A program made the position numbers and the translations under genes. The notes below the pieces were generated by a model. It ran no database searches and was not told where the DNA came from. It worked only from the letters and a program-made list of their open reading frames with translations. Positions 18,762 through 27,241 of a DNA stretch of 59,892 nt are shown piece after piece. Position 1 is the stretch's first letter. The number at the start of each line of letters is the position of its first letter. Source of the stretch: Chloroflexota bacterium (lineage in GTDB: Bacteria; Chloroflexota; Anaerolineae; Promineifilales; Promineifilaceae); contig JABFFZ010000027.1 in NCBI GenBank assembly GCA_013112725.1, forward strand, positions 1 to 59,892. Reading direction: 5' to 3'.

Positions 18762-19364
18762 ATGGAAAAAGTAGACCGCCGCGTGCGCCGCACCCGCGCC
18801 TTGCTTGGCCAGGCACTACGTGATCTGATTCTGACAAAACCATATGAAACCATCACCATTCAGGACATTACCAACCAGGCCGATTTGAACCGGGCCACCT
18901 TTTACCTGCACTATGCCAGCAAGGAAGAGCTGCTGATGGACAGCCTGAAGCAGCAGTTTGATGCTTTAGTAGAGCAGTTAGAAGTGGAGAAAAACGGCCG
19001 TCCCATGTGGGAAAACCCGGTTACCCTGCGCCTTATTTTTGAATATGTGGCCGCCAATGGGGATTTGTTCAAAGTGCTGTTGGGGCCACAAGGCCAGGGG
19101 CATGTGATGTACCGTGTCATCAACTACATTGCCCAGGTGGACGAGGAAGAACTAGAGAGCGCCTTTGGCCAGGACGCGCTGCCCATTCCCAACGCCATTT
19201 TAGCCCGGCATTTTGCCGGGGCGCTGTTTGCGCTGATTAGCTGGTGGCTGGAACAAGATATGCCCTATTCACCTGCTTATATGGCGGAAACCATCCAACA
19301 GCTTTGTATGGCCGGTTTTATTCCGGTATTGGCTGAGGTGGGCAGCGGGGCAAGGGCCAATTGA
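18762..19364 (+). CDS. TetR/AcrR family regulator
   Basis: A 200-residue regulator. The N-terminal HTH (ALRDLILTKPYETITIQDIT, then NRATFYLHYASKEEL) is typical TetR, followed by a helical ligand-binding domain. It is divergent from the P450 gene, with two palindromes between them, so it probably represses the P450 and itself until a ligand, perhaps the P450 substrate, binds. Start supported by AGGAG. Its last codons overlap the next gene by 4 bases, so they are coupled. Confidence 0.92.
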   Translation: MEKVDRRVRRTRALLGQALRDLILTKPYETITIQDITNQADLNRATFYLHYASKEELLMDSLKQQFDALVEQLEVEKNGRPMWENPVTLRLIFEYVAANGDLFKVLLGPQGQGHVMYRVINYIAQVDEEELESAFGQDALPIPNAILARHFAGALFALISWWLEQDMPYSPAYMAETIQQLCMAGFIPVLAEVGSGARAN

Positions 19365-20245
19365 ACCGACGGCTTGGGGCGATTCAGGCCGCGCCTGCCG
19401 TCTGGCAATGGCTGGCGGTGACACGGCAGGCACGGCTTCTGTACCTGTTTGACCATGCCATTAACCTGGTTAATGAATATGGTGATGTGCTGTCCGTGGT
19501 GACGCCAAAAATTGGCGCCGGCCCTTTTCATGTGGTGGTAAACGGGTTCGTAGCCGGCGATTTATCGCCCATAGAAGGCGATGAATCGCCGGCTACGAAC
19601 ATCGGCGTTCAGGTTCAGCCGGATGGTATGCAGATAGGGAAACTATGGGTGGATGTGCGCGGGGCGGCGGTTTGGCCGCCGCGTGTGAATTGGGAGCGGC
19701 TGCGGGCGCACACGGCCCCTACTACGGCAGGCTCAGGACAGGCAGTTTGGCACTCTCACCTGCCTCACTTGCAACGGATCGTCCAGCAGCATCGGATGGA
19801 ATTGGGGCTGGACACGACCGTATGGCAACCACCGCTCCAGACTGGACTGGACTTGCTGTTGACGGGCATTGCGCAGGGGGATACGGTCGTTATCCAGAGT
19901 GGCACGGCACAGTTGGCCGGGCTGGGGCCGGGGCTGACACCCGCCGGGGATGATGTGCTGATGGGGGTGATGCTGGGGTTGTGGGCGACAAAAGCGGAAG
20001 CGACGATACGGCCGTTGGCAGAGGTTATGGTAGCAACGGCCGTGCCGCGTACTACTACGCTCTCTGCCGCCTGGCTGCGCGCCGCCGGGCGCGGTGAGGC
20101 GGGTTGGCTGTGGCATGAACTCAGTAATCGGTTATCGGTTACCGATAATCGGTGGGAAGAGACGGTGGCGCAGATTTTGGCGACGGGGCACAGTTCGGGA
20201 GCGGATGCATTGTTGGGGTTTTTATCTGTAATCCGAGGTTGGTAA
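19361..20245 (+). CDS. DUF2877 family protein with embedded repeats
   Basis: A 294-residue protein with the DUF2877 signature GLGPGLTPAGDDVLMG followed by MLGLWATKA, and a C-terminal ATGHSSGADALLGFL block. Relatives are soluble and uncharacterised, often near allantoin or carboxylase genes. The likely start is TTG 19361, overlapping the TetR stop. Two intergenic-type repeats sit in frame: 19548-19603 encodes a segment around AGDLSPIEGDESPAT, and 19717-19744 encodes TAGSGQA. Confidence 0.75.
   Translation: MNRRLGAIQAAPAVWQWLAVTRQARLLYLFDHAINLVNEYGDVLSVVTPKIGAGPFHVVVNGFVAGDLSPIEGDESPATNIGVQVQPDGMQIGKLWVDVRGAAVWPPRVNWERLRAHTAPTTAGSGQAVWHSHLPHLQRIVQQHRMELGLDTTVWQPPLQTGLDLLLTGIAQGDTVVIQSGTAQLAGLGPGLTPAGDDVLMGVMLGLWATKAEATIRPLAEVMVATAVPRTTTLSAAWLRAAGRGEAGWLWHELSNRLSVTDNRWEETVAQILATGHSSGADALLGFLSVIRGW
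19548..19603. repeat. GCGATTTATCGCC palindrome inside a CDS
   Basis: Arms TTCGTAGCCGGCGATTTATCGCC and its near complement enclose a short loop. The element matches intergenic copies at 4141 and 36123 but lies within the DUF2877 reading frame, a length divisible into codons. Confidence 0.65.
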
Positions 20246-20276
20246 ACCGAGGTCCAACAAAGTGGAGGTAAGCAAA

Positions 20277-20697
20277 ATGGAACGACAAAACATTTCTAGC
20301 GCCGTGGGAAGGGACGGTGGAGTATTCCCGCGCAGTGCGGGTAGGGGCGTGGGTGTGCGTGGCGGGGACAACGGCCGTAGATGAAAACGGTCAGACCATG
20401 CATCCGGGCGACCCTTACGGTCAGACTCGATATATCTTGCAAAAGATTGAGCGGACGTTGCATGAAGCGGGCGCTGAACTGAGTAACGTGGTACGCACCC
20501 GGCTGTTTTTGACCAATCTTGCCGATTGGCAAGAAATAGGCCGGGCGCACGGCGAATTTTTCGCCGCCATTCGTCCGGCAGCTACTATGGTTGACGTGAG
20601 CCGGCTCATCTCCCCCGATTTACTGGTAGAAATTGAAGTGGATACAATAACCCAGCCAGAAAACCAGGAATGGGAAATCAATAATATACGCACTTGA
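20277..20697 (+). pseudogene. RidA family protein, frameshifted near the start
   Basis: RidA proteins deaminate reactive enamine/imine intermediates. Most of the protein is read from about 20302: PWEGTVEYSRAVRVG, then CVAGTTAVDENG and the C-terminal ATMVDVSRL. The natural N-terminus MERQNISS is in another frame, from ATG 20277 with GGAGG 9 bases upstream. The shift is at about 20300: AGC is followed by one G before CCGTGGGAA, so two bases appear lost (or one gained). Translation from GTG 20317 would give 126 residues lacking the first strand. It may be a real lesion or an assembly error. Confidence 0.75.
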
Positions 20698-20700
20698 TGT

Positions 20701-20757
20701 TGAAGATGAGAGATTGGGGATCGGCCAGACGTTCAATCTCCAATCTCTCATCTCCAA
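20701..20757. terminator. Palindrome between convergent genes, GGAGATTGG family
   Basis: GATGAGAGATTGG and CCAATCTCTCATC arms flank about 22 bases. It lies between the convergent RidA and small membrane protein genes. Confidence 0.5.
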
Positions 20758-20760
20758 TTG

Positions 20761-20940
20761 CTAAAAAGCATTGCCGCCCAGGCTGACGACCAAAGACAAT
20801 ATCATGCTGAGGGCGATGAGAATGCCTAGTACAATCATTACTTTTTCGGCGGTTGACCGCTTGCGATTGTAGATGCGGTCGTGCAGGGAACGCTTGGGTG
20901 GCTGCTTGGGCGCTTCGCGCCGCTTTCTATTCTTGGCCAT
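20761..20940 (-). CDS. 59-residue basic single-span membrane protein
   Basis: The frame begins MAKNRKRREAPKQPPKRSLH, a strongly basic N-terminal half of about 30 residues, and continues with one hydrophobic helix (IVLGILIALSMILSLVVSL). It ends GGNAF. GGAG sits 11 bases upstream of the ATG. The layout predicts a cytoplasmic basic head and a C-terminal membrane anchor. No named family recognised. Confidence 0.65.
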   Translation of the reverse strand: MAKNRKRREAPKQPPKRSLHDRIYNRKRSTAEKVMIVLGILIALSMILSLVVSLGGNAF

Positions 20941-21026
20941 ATATAAAAAATCTCCTTAAAGTCAATCACAAAATAGCGAGCGGGAGTATAGCACAAGTTC
21001 ACGGCCGTGAGAAAAGGCTTAACGTA

Positions 21027-21212
21027 CAGCAATTCTCAATTTACCAAGAGCCAGCGATTAAAATCGCGCCTACAGAGAGCAAAGCCCACCCTTCAACAGG
21101 TTCAGGGCAGGCTCTGCGTGGGCTAGTCACCAGTCGGCGCAGGCCGACTTTGCCTTTTGTAGGTGCAGATTTATCTGCCGCCGCCAGCCAAATTGAGAAT
21201 TGCTGCTTAACG
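21027..21212. repeat. Long intergenic repeat with terminal AATTCTCAATTT arms
   Basis: About 185 bases bounded by CAGCAATTCTCAATTT and AAATTGAGAATTGCTG. Inside are GCGATTAAAATCGCGCCTAC, AAAGCCCACC/GGTGGGC-like and GTCGGCGCAGGCCGAC hairpins, a CCCTTCAACAGG repeat, and CAGATTTATCTGCCG. A clear copy is at 58540-58690 and a diverged one at 47093-47262. No open frame here is credible. Confidence 0.75.
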
Positions 21213-21222
21213 TAATACTGCG

Positions 21223-21250
21223 TTGACGATACGGCCGTCTCTTATATAAT
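21223..21250 (+). promoter_or_regulatory. Sigma-70-type promoter of the riboflavin transport operon
   Basis: TTGACG (21223-21228) and a perfect TATAAT (21245-21250) are 16 bases apart, ending about 20 bases before the FMN riboswitch. An ACGGCCGT octamer lies in the spacer. Confidence 0.75.
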
Positions 21251-21271
21251 CAGCGCCACAATTGGATATAA

Positions 21272-21470
21272 ACCTTCGGGGCAGGGTGAAATTCCCGATC
21301 GGCGGTAAGGTTTACATAAACCAAGCCCGCGACCCGTTTTCCGGGAATCAGTAACCGGGGATCAGTAATCGGTTAGTGAGCCGACTACCAATCACCAGTT
21401 GCCGATCACTGGATGCGGCTGATCTGGTGCAATGCCAGAGCCGACAGTTATAGTCTGGATGGAAGAAGGT
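21272..21470 (+). ncRNA. FMN (RFN) riboswitch with enlarged variable arm
   Basis: All conserved blocks are present in order: CTTCGGGGCAGGGTGAAATT, CCCGATCGGCGGT, AGCCCGCGAC, CTGATCTGGTGCAATGCCAG, AGCCGACAGTTATAGTC, and GGATGGAAGAAGG, which pairs back with ACCTTC to form P1. FMN binding normally shuts down riboflavin synthesis or uptake genes. About 75 bases between GCCCGCGAC and GCTGATCTGG are extra and contain an AGTAATCGG/CCGATCACT palindrome like the intergenic repeats. The expression-platform hairpin downstream is not resolved. It controls the transporter at 21750-24395. Confidence 0.93.
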
Positions 21471-21652
21471 CAATACATAACGTCTGTATTGTTTTGCCTT
21501 TGCCTCACCATAGGGTGGGGCCTTTGGGGCGATGCATGGGGTTGGGTAACGGCCGTTATTCCCGTTATTCCCCGTATCACAGTTTCTCTTGCCCACGTAC
21601 TGTAGCTGAAGTCTTACAATTCCATAATGCCACTTTCGGTTTGAGTGGTGAC

Positions 21653-21687
21653 CAGACATCCGGTTTCTCAAAGAAATCGGATGTCTG
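21653..21687. repeat. CAGACATCCGATTTCT palindrome, left copy
   Basis: 16-base arms CAGACATCCGGTTTCT and AGAAATCGGATGTCTG with one mismatch and a 3-base loop, between the riboswitch and the first transporter gene. A sister copy at 24428-24464 follows the last transporter gene. Confidence 0.7.
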
Positions 21688-21749
21688 ACACCAACAATTG
21701 GAAAAATCATTTCCATAAGGGATTCGGTCTACTTCTATTGCTGAGGGAA

Positions 21750-22520
21750 ATGAACATTTTGCAGAGACAACCTGTCTGGTTGACTACTCTTGTTTCCTTT
21801 GCCTTTCTTGTCATCGGCTGGCAGTTGCTGGTCACTCTGGGCGGCTATCAAAAATTCATCCTGCCTGGCCCGCTGGATGTGTGGCGGCAGATGCAAATTG
21901 TGGCTGCCGACGGCCGTTTGCTCCGCCACAGCCTCATCACCATCAGCGAAATCATCCCTGGCCTGCTTATTGGCTGCCTGGTCGCTGCCCCGTTAGGGTA
22001 TTTGCTGGCCAAGTCACCGCTGGCCGAACGGCTGATCTCCCCTTACCTCATCGCCTCCCAGGCCATTCCCATCATTGCTATTGCCCCCTTGCTCACCATC
22101 TGGATCAGTTCTGTTTACTGGTCACGAGTAGCGGTGGCGGCTCTCGTCGTATTTTTCCCTATTCTCATCAACATGGTCGTGGGGTTGCGCTCCGTGCCCG
22201 CAGAATTGTATGAACTAATGCACGTCTTAAAGGCAGATAATGGTCAGATCTTCCGCAAACTGGAGTTTCCGGCGGCGCTGCCGGTGTTTTTAGCAGGATT
22301 AAAAATTGGGGCTACGTTGGCTGTAATTGGTGCGTTGGTGGGCGAATTTGTACAGCCGCAGAGTCGGGGACTGGGCTTTCTGCTGATTACGGCTCGCCAA
22401 TCCTTCAAGACCGACCTGGTATTTGTTATTTTGGTAACACTGGCGGTAATCGCCTTATCCCTATACGGCCTTGTCGCCTTATTGGAAAAGCAGGTGCTGC
22501 GTTGGAAGTTACAAAAATAG
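21750..22520 (+). CDS. ribX: Riboflavin ABC transporter permease (RibX-like)
   Basis: A 256-residue inner-membrane permease of the ThiX/SsuC-like family with about six hydrophobic segments. The EAA-like loop, where the ATPase docks, lies near residue 155-175 (ELYEL..VLKADNGQIFRKLEFPAALP). The FMN riboswitch and a THI5-like binding protein next door make riboflavin the likely substrate, as in the described RibXY systems of Chloroflexi. The start is uncertain: ATG 21750 is the best match by homology, although its GAGGG is too close to be a good ribosome site. Confidence 0.8.
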   Translation: MNILQRQPVWLTTLVSFAFLVIGWQLLVTLGGYQKFILPGPLDVWRQMQIVAADGRLLRHSLITISEIIPGLLIGCLVAAPLGYLLAKSPLAERLISPYLIASQAIPIIAIAPLLTIWISSVYWSRVAVAALVVFFPILINMVVGLRSVPAELYELMHVLKADNGQIFRKLEFPAALPVFLAGLKIGATLAVIGALVGEFVQPQSRGLGFLLITARQSFKTDLVFVILVTLAVIALSLYGLVALLEKQVLRWKLQK

Positions 22521-22590
22521 AAACTTTAGATAGGGGGTAGTGTACTGCCCCGTATCTCCTCATTTCAATATCTTAAAGGAGTAGATTAAG

Positions 22591-23571
22591 ATGAAACGTT
22601 CTCTGATATTTCTATTGGCCATCGCCATTATCTTACTGGCGTGTACCTCACAGGCAACCCAGGAAACAACGCCGGCAATGACCCCGATCAACCTGCCCAT
22701 GGGTTACATTGCGGATCCCCAATATGCCCCTTTTTATGTGGCAAAGGAAAAGGGGTATTTTGCCGAGGAAGGAATTGACCTGTCCTTTGATTACAGCTTT
22801 GAGACAGATGGCATGGCGCTGGTGGGGGCTAACCAACGGCCGTTTGCCATTGTAGGCGGCGATCAGGTGATATTGGCCCGCGCCCAGGATTTGCCGGTAG
22901 TATATATCTTGGAATGGTTCCAGCGTTTCCCCATTGCCGTCATCAGCAAAAGCGACGCCAACATCAAAACACCACAAGATTTGGCCGGGCGTAGCATTGG
23001 GCTGCCTGGTTTCTTCGGCGCCAGTTATGTGGGATATTTGGGGATACTTTCGGCCGCCGGTTTACAACCTGAGGACGTCAACACCAGTGAGATTGGGTTC
23101 ACCCAGGTGGAGTCGCTGCTCACCGACAAAGTAGAAGTGATTGTCGGTTACATCAATAACGAACCGGTACAGTTAACCAGCATGGGTGAGCCTGTGAATG
23201 TGATTGATGTGGCCGACTATATTGATATGGTGGGCAATGGCATCATCACTAATGAAACCATCATCAAGGAGAACCCGGCACTGGTAGAAGGTTTTGTCCG
23301 CGCCACCCTACGCGGGTTAAAGGATACGCTGACCGATCCTGCGGCTGCCTTTGAGATTAGCAAGAAGTATGTGGAAGGAATGGATGATAATCGGTATCCG
23401 GTGCTACAAGCATCGCTGCCTATCTGGCAAACAGACCGGTTGGGCATCACCACGGCCGATTCCTGGCAGCAGACCCACGATATTTTGCTCAATAATGGTT
23501 TACTGGACGCCCCGGTGGCTAACCTGGACGCGGCGTTTACCAATGCTTTTGTGGAAAAGGTGCAGCCGTAG
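22591..23571 (+). CDS. ribY: Riboflavin-binding lipoprotein of an ABC transporter (RibY-like)
   Basis: A 326-residue solute-binding protein of the NMT1/THI5-like family. It has a signal peptide with a lipobox-like LLAC (Cys18), then the family's N-terminal lobe MGYIADPQYAPFYVAKEKGY and FAEEGIDLSF, a conserved GVDL-like GGDQVILAR, and the C-terminal lobe with IGYTQVESL-type residues. It would deliver ligand to the permease outside the membrane. Riboflavin specificity is inferred from the riboswitch; thiamine-precursor binding is the main alternative. Start supported by AAAGGAG. Confidence 0.82.
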   Translation: MKRSLIFLLAIAIILLACTSQATQETTPAMTPINLPMGYIADPQYAPFYVAKEKGYFAEEGIDLSFDYSFETDGMALVGANQRPFAIVGGDQVILARAQDLPVVYILEWFQRFPIAVISKSDANIKTPQDLAGRSIGLPGFFGASYVGYLGILSAAGLQPEDVNTSEIGFTQVESLLTDKVEVIVGYINNEPVQLTSMGEPVNVIDVADYIDMVGNGIITNETIIKENPALVEGFVRATLRGLKDTLTDPAAAFEISKKYVEGMDDNRYPVLQASLPIWQTDRLGITTADSWQQTHDILLNNGLLDAPVANLDAAFTNAFVEKVQP

Positions 23572-23581
23572 GCGGAGTGAA

Positions 23582-23629
23582 TAAGTAATTGGGTAATTGG
23601 GTAATTACTCAATTACTCAATTACCCAAT
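23582..23629. repeat. Palindrome, TAATTGGGTAATT family, between transporter genes
   Basis: Units of TAATTGGG and CAATTACC form an imperfect palindrome between the binding-protein stop and the ATPase start, so it is transcribed in the operon. Confidence 0.65.
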
Positions 23630-23633
23630 ATCA

Positions 23634-24395
23634 ATGAGTTCTCCATTTTTAACGGCCGTCAACATCAGCCACACTTTTCACGACCTGCCGGTGCTGGAAA
23701 ATATCTCCCTGGAAATTCAATCCGGAGACTTTGTGGCCCTGGTGGGGCCTTCGGGTGTAGGTAAATCTACTTTGCTGCGTATATTGGCGGGCTTGTTACG
23801 GCCGTCGTCCGGCGAGATTCACATGGCCGATGGGTCACGCCAGGAACCAATCGGCCTAGTCTTCCAGCGCGATAACCTAATGCCCTGGCGCACGGTGGCC
23901 GAAAACATACGCCTGCCGCTGGAACTGATGGGGATGAACGGGCGGGAAGCCAACGGCCGTGTGCAAGCCATGATCAACCTGGTGGGGCTGGCCGGTTTTG
24001 AGCAGCGGTATCCGGCGCAGCTGTCCGGCGGCATGGCGCAGCGGGTGGCGCTGGCGCGGGCGCTGGTGCATGAGCCGCTGTTTTTGCTGCTGGATGAGCC
24101 GTTTGGGGCGCTGGATGCGCTGACGCGGGAGCGCATGGGGCTGGAACTGCTGCGCATCTGGGAAGCCATGCCTGTTACCGTCCTATTGGTCACCCACAGC
24201 ATCAACGAAGCGGTGTTCCTGGCAGATGAGGTGTTGGTAATGGGCAGCCGTCGCCCTAACACGAAACGGCCGGCTACCATCACCCACCGCATCCCCACCG
24301 GCCTGCCCCGACCGAGAGATTTAGCCATGGAGCGCACGGCCGTATTTCAAGATTGTGTCACGGCCGTGCGCGCCGCCATTGAATCCGGTGTTTAA
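23634..24395 (+). CDS. ABC transporter ATPase of the riboflavin uptake system
   Basis: A 253-residue ABC ATPase (nitrate/sulfonate/taurine subfamily). Walker A GPSGVGKST, Q loop VFQRDNLMPW, signature LSGGMAQRVALARAL, Walker B LFLLLDEPFGALD and switch His in VLLVTHSINEA are all present. It powers the permease and binding protein just upstream. ATG 23634 is chosen; upstream codons lie in the palindrome. It has no strong ribosome site, so translational coupling or weak initiation is likely. Confidence 0.9.
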   Translation: MSSPFLTAVNISHTFHDLPVLENISLEIQSGDFVALVGPSGVGKSTLLRILAGLLRPSSGEIHMADGSRQEPIGLVFQRDNLMPWRTVAENIRLPLELMGMNGREANGRVQAMINLVGLAGFEQRYPAQLSGGMAQRVALARALVHEPLFLLLDEPFGALDALTRERMGLELLRIWEAMPVTVLLVTHSINEAVFLADEVLVMGSRRPNTKRPATITHRIPTGLPRPRDLAMERTAVFQDCVTAVRAAIESGV

Positions 24396-24427
24396 GACGT
24401 ACTTCCCATTTTGAGATTGGGTGGCAA

Positions 24428-24464
24428 CCAGACATCCGATTTCTTTGAGAAATCGGATGTCTGG
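24428..24464. repeat. CAGACATCCGATTTCT palindrome, right copy
   Basis: Perfect 17-base arms with a TTG loop, between the ATPase stop and the DUF4349 gene. Together with 21653-21687 it brackets the transporter genes. Confidence 0.7.
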
Positions 24465-24482
24465 CACGAACGAACAGTTACT

Positions 24483-25454
24483 TTATTCCCCTGGCGTAAC
24501 CTGAGGCACAGATTCTATTTTCCGTTGCCGCTGGCGACGCCGGACAAAGCGAACCACCAGCCACAGCGGAATACCGATCAGCAGGGCGATGGGCAAGACA
24601 ACAATCACCAGCCAGATGGCCAACGTAGCCAGACCTTGCAGGGCGCTGATGAGGGCTTCGATGGCATCCCGCGCCACGCCTTGAGGCCGCCAACCGGCCA
24701 CCTGCACCGGCCGGCTGGCGATGTCCGGCGTCAGGGAGATGGTGATGGTGGAAAAAGCGGCCGACTGGCTCAGATATTGCATCCGCCCCTTCATCACCTC
24801 GATTTCACCGTCCAGGCGGCTGAGTTCCTGATTGACAGCCAGCGCTTCTTCGACGGTAGTAGCCTCATCCAGGAATGAGCGAACACGCACGGCCGTCGCC
24901 TCCAGATTACCCAACCGCGCCGCCAGGTCTACATACTCCTCCGTCACGTCCTGCCCGGAGACACTTTCGCTTTGCACCTCCACCGCTATCGCTTTGAGCG
25001 CATCCATAATGCCCACAAAACCGGCGGCCGGCACCCGAATGGTGATGTCGCCTGATTTGGCGTTTGTGCCATATTGGTACAGATTGGCGCTGACCACCCA
25101 GCCGCCGCTCTGCTCGGCCAATCGCGTAATGTCCGCCGCCGCCTCTTCAGTATCCGTCACTACCAGATGCAGGCTGCCGGTACGAATAATCAGCCGCTCC
25201 ACCTGGTTAGCGCCAACACCAGATTGTTCCCCTTGCCCTTCACCTGAGGCAAAAGATAGATTGTCCACTCTGTTCCAGGCCATTTCGGAACCGTCAGCGG
25301 CTTCCATCGGTAGTTGGGCCGGCGCTGAAGCCGCGCCCGAACCACTTGTGTCATAGGCAATCTGGGCTTCGGACATAGAGGCGCCGGCACAACCCACCAG
25401 CAGCAGCGCCAGAAAGAATAGGGGTAGAAAAAGTTTCTTGTTGGTCTTGGTCAT
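24483..25454 (-). CDS. DUF4349 lipoprotein
   Basis: A 323-residue lipoprotein with lipobox LLVGC (Cys22). It contains the DUF4349 core: LIIRTGSLHLVVTD, SGGWVVSANLYQYG, ITIRVPA, and a coiled coil (EEYVDLAARLGNLEATAVRV, then EALAVNQELSRLDGEIEVMK). A C-terminal helix (LAIWLVIVVLPIALLIGIPL) is followed by an Arg-rich tail, so both ends are membrane attached. Function unknown in this family. AGGAGG supports the start. Confidence 0.88.
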   Translation of the reverse strand: MTKTNKKLFLPLFFLALLLVGCAGASMSEAQIAYDTSGSGAASAPAQLPMEAADGSEMAWNRVDNLSFASGEGQGEQSGVGANQVERLIIRTGSLHLVVTDTEEAAADITRLAEQSGGWVVSANLYQYGTNAKSGDITIRVPAAGFVGIMDALKAIAVEVQSESVSGQDVTEEYVDLAARLGNLEATAVRVRSFLDEATTVEEALAVNQELSRLDGEIEVMKGRMQYLSQSAAFSTITISLTPDIASRPVQVAGWRPQGVARDAIEALISALQGLATLAIWLVIVVLPIALLIGIPLWLVVRFVRRRQRQRKIESVPQVTPGE

Positions 25455-25491
25455 CTTAACCTCCTGAGTATGATAATTGGTGGCGGTGGAT

Positions 25492-25539
25492 GGAGGAGAG
25501 GCTTTAGCCGATGCCTGGCTCGCCTAAAGGCTCTCCTCC
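25492..25539. repeat. Palindrome, GGAGAGGCTTTAGCC family
   Basis: GGAGGAGAGGCTTTAG and CTAAAGGCTCTCCTCC arms (one interruption) lie just upstream of the DUF4349 gene. A close relative is at 31770-31815. Confidence 0.6.
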
Positions 25540-25680
25540 GACTCCCACTTTTCAGGTAGAGTCGCGTATCCATCCATCGCCGATGATATGCAAAAGCTAA
25601 GACGCTGCCACAAACAAATTAGTTCCCCCAATAATCGATAACCGTTCACCGATTACCGTTCACTGATTACCGTTCACCGA

Positions 25681-26724
25681 TTACCCCATCTTCCCGGCCA
25701 CCATCGGCGGGGTATCACCTTTCGGCAGTTGCCACAATTGGTACCCCTTTGGGGCAATGGCAATGAATTGCGTAATCAGGATCAGGGGCAGGGCAATTCT
25801 CTCGATGAAAGCAAAGATATTGGTAAAAACCTCAATCCCTTCCTGAGAGAAATCAGTCGCCTGGGCTAAGGCGGCGTTGACGCCCAAGACTGGCCCGTTG
25901 ACCATGAAGATGTACACGACAACGGCCGTCAACAGATTCACGCCTATATCTAACAGCAGCGTTGTCCGGTTTTGCCAGCGGAAACGCAGCTTGTAAACAT
26001 CTACGCCAATGGAAACGAGCAGCAGCAAATTGGCCCAAGGCAGCAAGTTGGTATAAAAGTTGGCCGAGAAGAGGGGCACGGTCATCACCTGCTCATCGTG
26101 CAGGACAATGATGCCCGCCCATTGCGGAAAGGCGTTGAGCAACAGCAGAAAGATCACGCCAAAGACAATCCCGCCAATGAGTTCACCGCGTTTCATTTCT
26201 CGCCCACCATCAACGGCCGGCAATTGGTGCGGGTCCCATTTTTCTTCCTCGTCTGCCGTTAACTCGGATTCGGGGATAACCCGCTCCAAAATGGCAAAAA
26301 CAATGGCGACAGAGCCAAAGGCGCTGAACAACGCGCCGATGACATCAGGAATGGCACGCACCATGGAAGTGGTGACATCGGTTAGAAAGGCGTCCGAGTT
26401 CCAGGCCGAAAGCACCACGCCCAAAAGGGTCACGGCCGTGAGTACCACCGCCACCACCGTCACCACAATCTTAAAGATGGGGAATAGCTGCGGCCCAATC
26501 AGGTATTGCGGGCGAGTCTGGTAAGAAGCGGCCACTTTTTCGGGATGTCCCATTTCCAGCAGTACGGCCGTGACCACCGCCTCATCTGCCTTATCCACCT
26601 TCGTTTGCGCCCGGTCTTCCACCATATCTTGCAGCAGCGAGCGCAGTTCCGTCTGCACATCCACCCGCTGTTGGCGGGGCAAATGCCGCCCCACCTCGGC
26701 CACGTATCGTTCTATTAAGTCCAT
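25681..26724 (-). CDS. HAAS-domain membrane protein
   Basis: A 347-residue membrane protein. The N-terminal 75 residues match the HAAS signalling domain (LIERYVAEVGRHLPRQQRVD, then DVQTELRSLLQDM), followed by about seven hydrophobic segments (VVAVVLTAVTLLGVVLSAW onwards). HAAS proteins are typically encoded next to PadR regulators. ATG 26724 is chosen because AGGAGA precedes it; the earlier in-frame ATGs lie in an intergenic palindrome. Confidence 0.8.
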   Translation of the reverse strand: MDLIERYVAEVGRHLPRQQRVDVQTELRSLLQDMVEDRAQTKVDKADEAVVTAVLLEMGHPEKVAASYQTRPQYLIGPQLFPIFKIVVTVVAVVLTAVTLLGVVLSAWNSDAFLTDVTTSMVRAIPDVIGALFSAFGSVAIVFAILERVIPESELTADEEEKWDPHQLPAVDGGREMKRGELIGGIVFGVIFLLLLNAFPQWAGIIVLHDEQVMTVPLFSANFYTNLLPWANLLLLVSIGVDVYKLRFRWQNRTTLLLDIGVNLLTAVVVYIFMVNGPVLGVNAALAQATDFSQEGIEVFTNIFAFIERIALPLILITQFIAIAPKGYQLWQLPKGDTPPMVAGKMG

Positions 26725-26737
26725 TTTTTGTCTCCTG

Positions 26738-26786
26738 GTCATTGGGTAATCAGGTAATTGCGTCATTGGGTAATTACGCAATTACT
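26738..26786. repeat. Palindrome, TAATTGGGTAATT family
   Basis: CATTGGGTAATC and GGTAATTACGCAATTAC units form an imperfect palindrome between the PadR and HAAS genes. The PadR stop codon lies at its edge. Confidence 0.55.
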
Positions 26787-27129
26787 TATCATCAACAAGC
26801 AGCCCATCCATCACCACACCCAGGTATTTCCACTCCGCTTTCAGGTCGGTTAAGATGGCCTGTCCGGCTTCCGAGAGCGTGTAATAGCGGCGCGGCCGGC
26901 CACCTTCTTCCAGGTCCCATTCACTGTTGAGCAATCCCTGAGATTCCAACCGGCGCAGCAGCGGGTACAGGGTGCCTTCATTCACATCAAAACCCTTGTC
27001 CACCAACGCCTGCCGCAGTGAATAACCATAATGGGTCTGGCGTAACTGGCTTAAGACCGCCAGCACAATCACCCCACGCCGCAGTTCCAATTGCAGATTT
27101 TCTGCATACTGTTGATTGGCTTTTGTCAT
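26782..27129 (-). CDS. PadR family transcriptional regulator
   Basis: A 115-residue PadR regulator with winged-helix motif: LRRGVIVLAVLSQLRQTHYG, then NEGTLYPLLRRLESQGLL and GGRPRRYYTLSEAG. It likely controls its own operon with the HAAS membrane protein. The promoter at 27137-27166 places the start of transcription at or next to the ATG, so the message is probably leaderless. Confidence 0.92.
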   Translation of the reverse strand: MTKANQQYAENLQLELRRGVIVLAVLSQLRQTHYGYSLRQALVDKGFDVNEGTLYPLLRRLESQGLLNSEWDLEEGGRPRRYYTLSEAGQAILTDLKAEWKYLGVVMDGLLVDDK

Positions 27130-27136
27130 GTGTCAC

Positions 27137-27166
27137 ATTATACATTGCATCACATAGTATTGTCAA
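27137..27166 (-). promoter_or_regulatory. Consensus sigma-70 promoter, leaderless padR
   Basis: Read on the minus strand: TTGACA (27166-27161), 18-base spacer, TATAAT (27142-27137), both perfect consensus. Seven bases separate the -10 box from the PadR ATG, so transcription should begin at or one base from the start codon. Repeated ATGTGA elements in and after the spacer are possible PadR contacts. Confidence 0.8.
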
Positions 27167-27241
27167 GCACACAGCATTGATGCAGGTCGCAGGTTGCGGC
27201 GATAGTCGGGTTTGTAGCCGCATTGGCTCATGAAAATGCGT

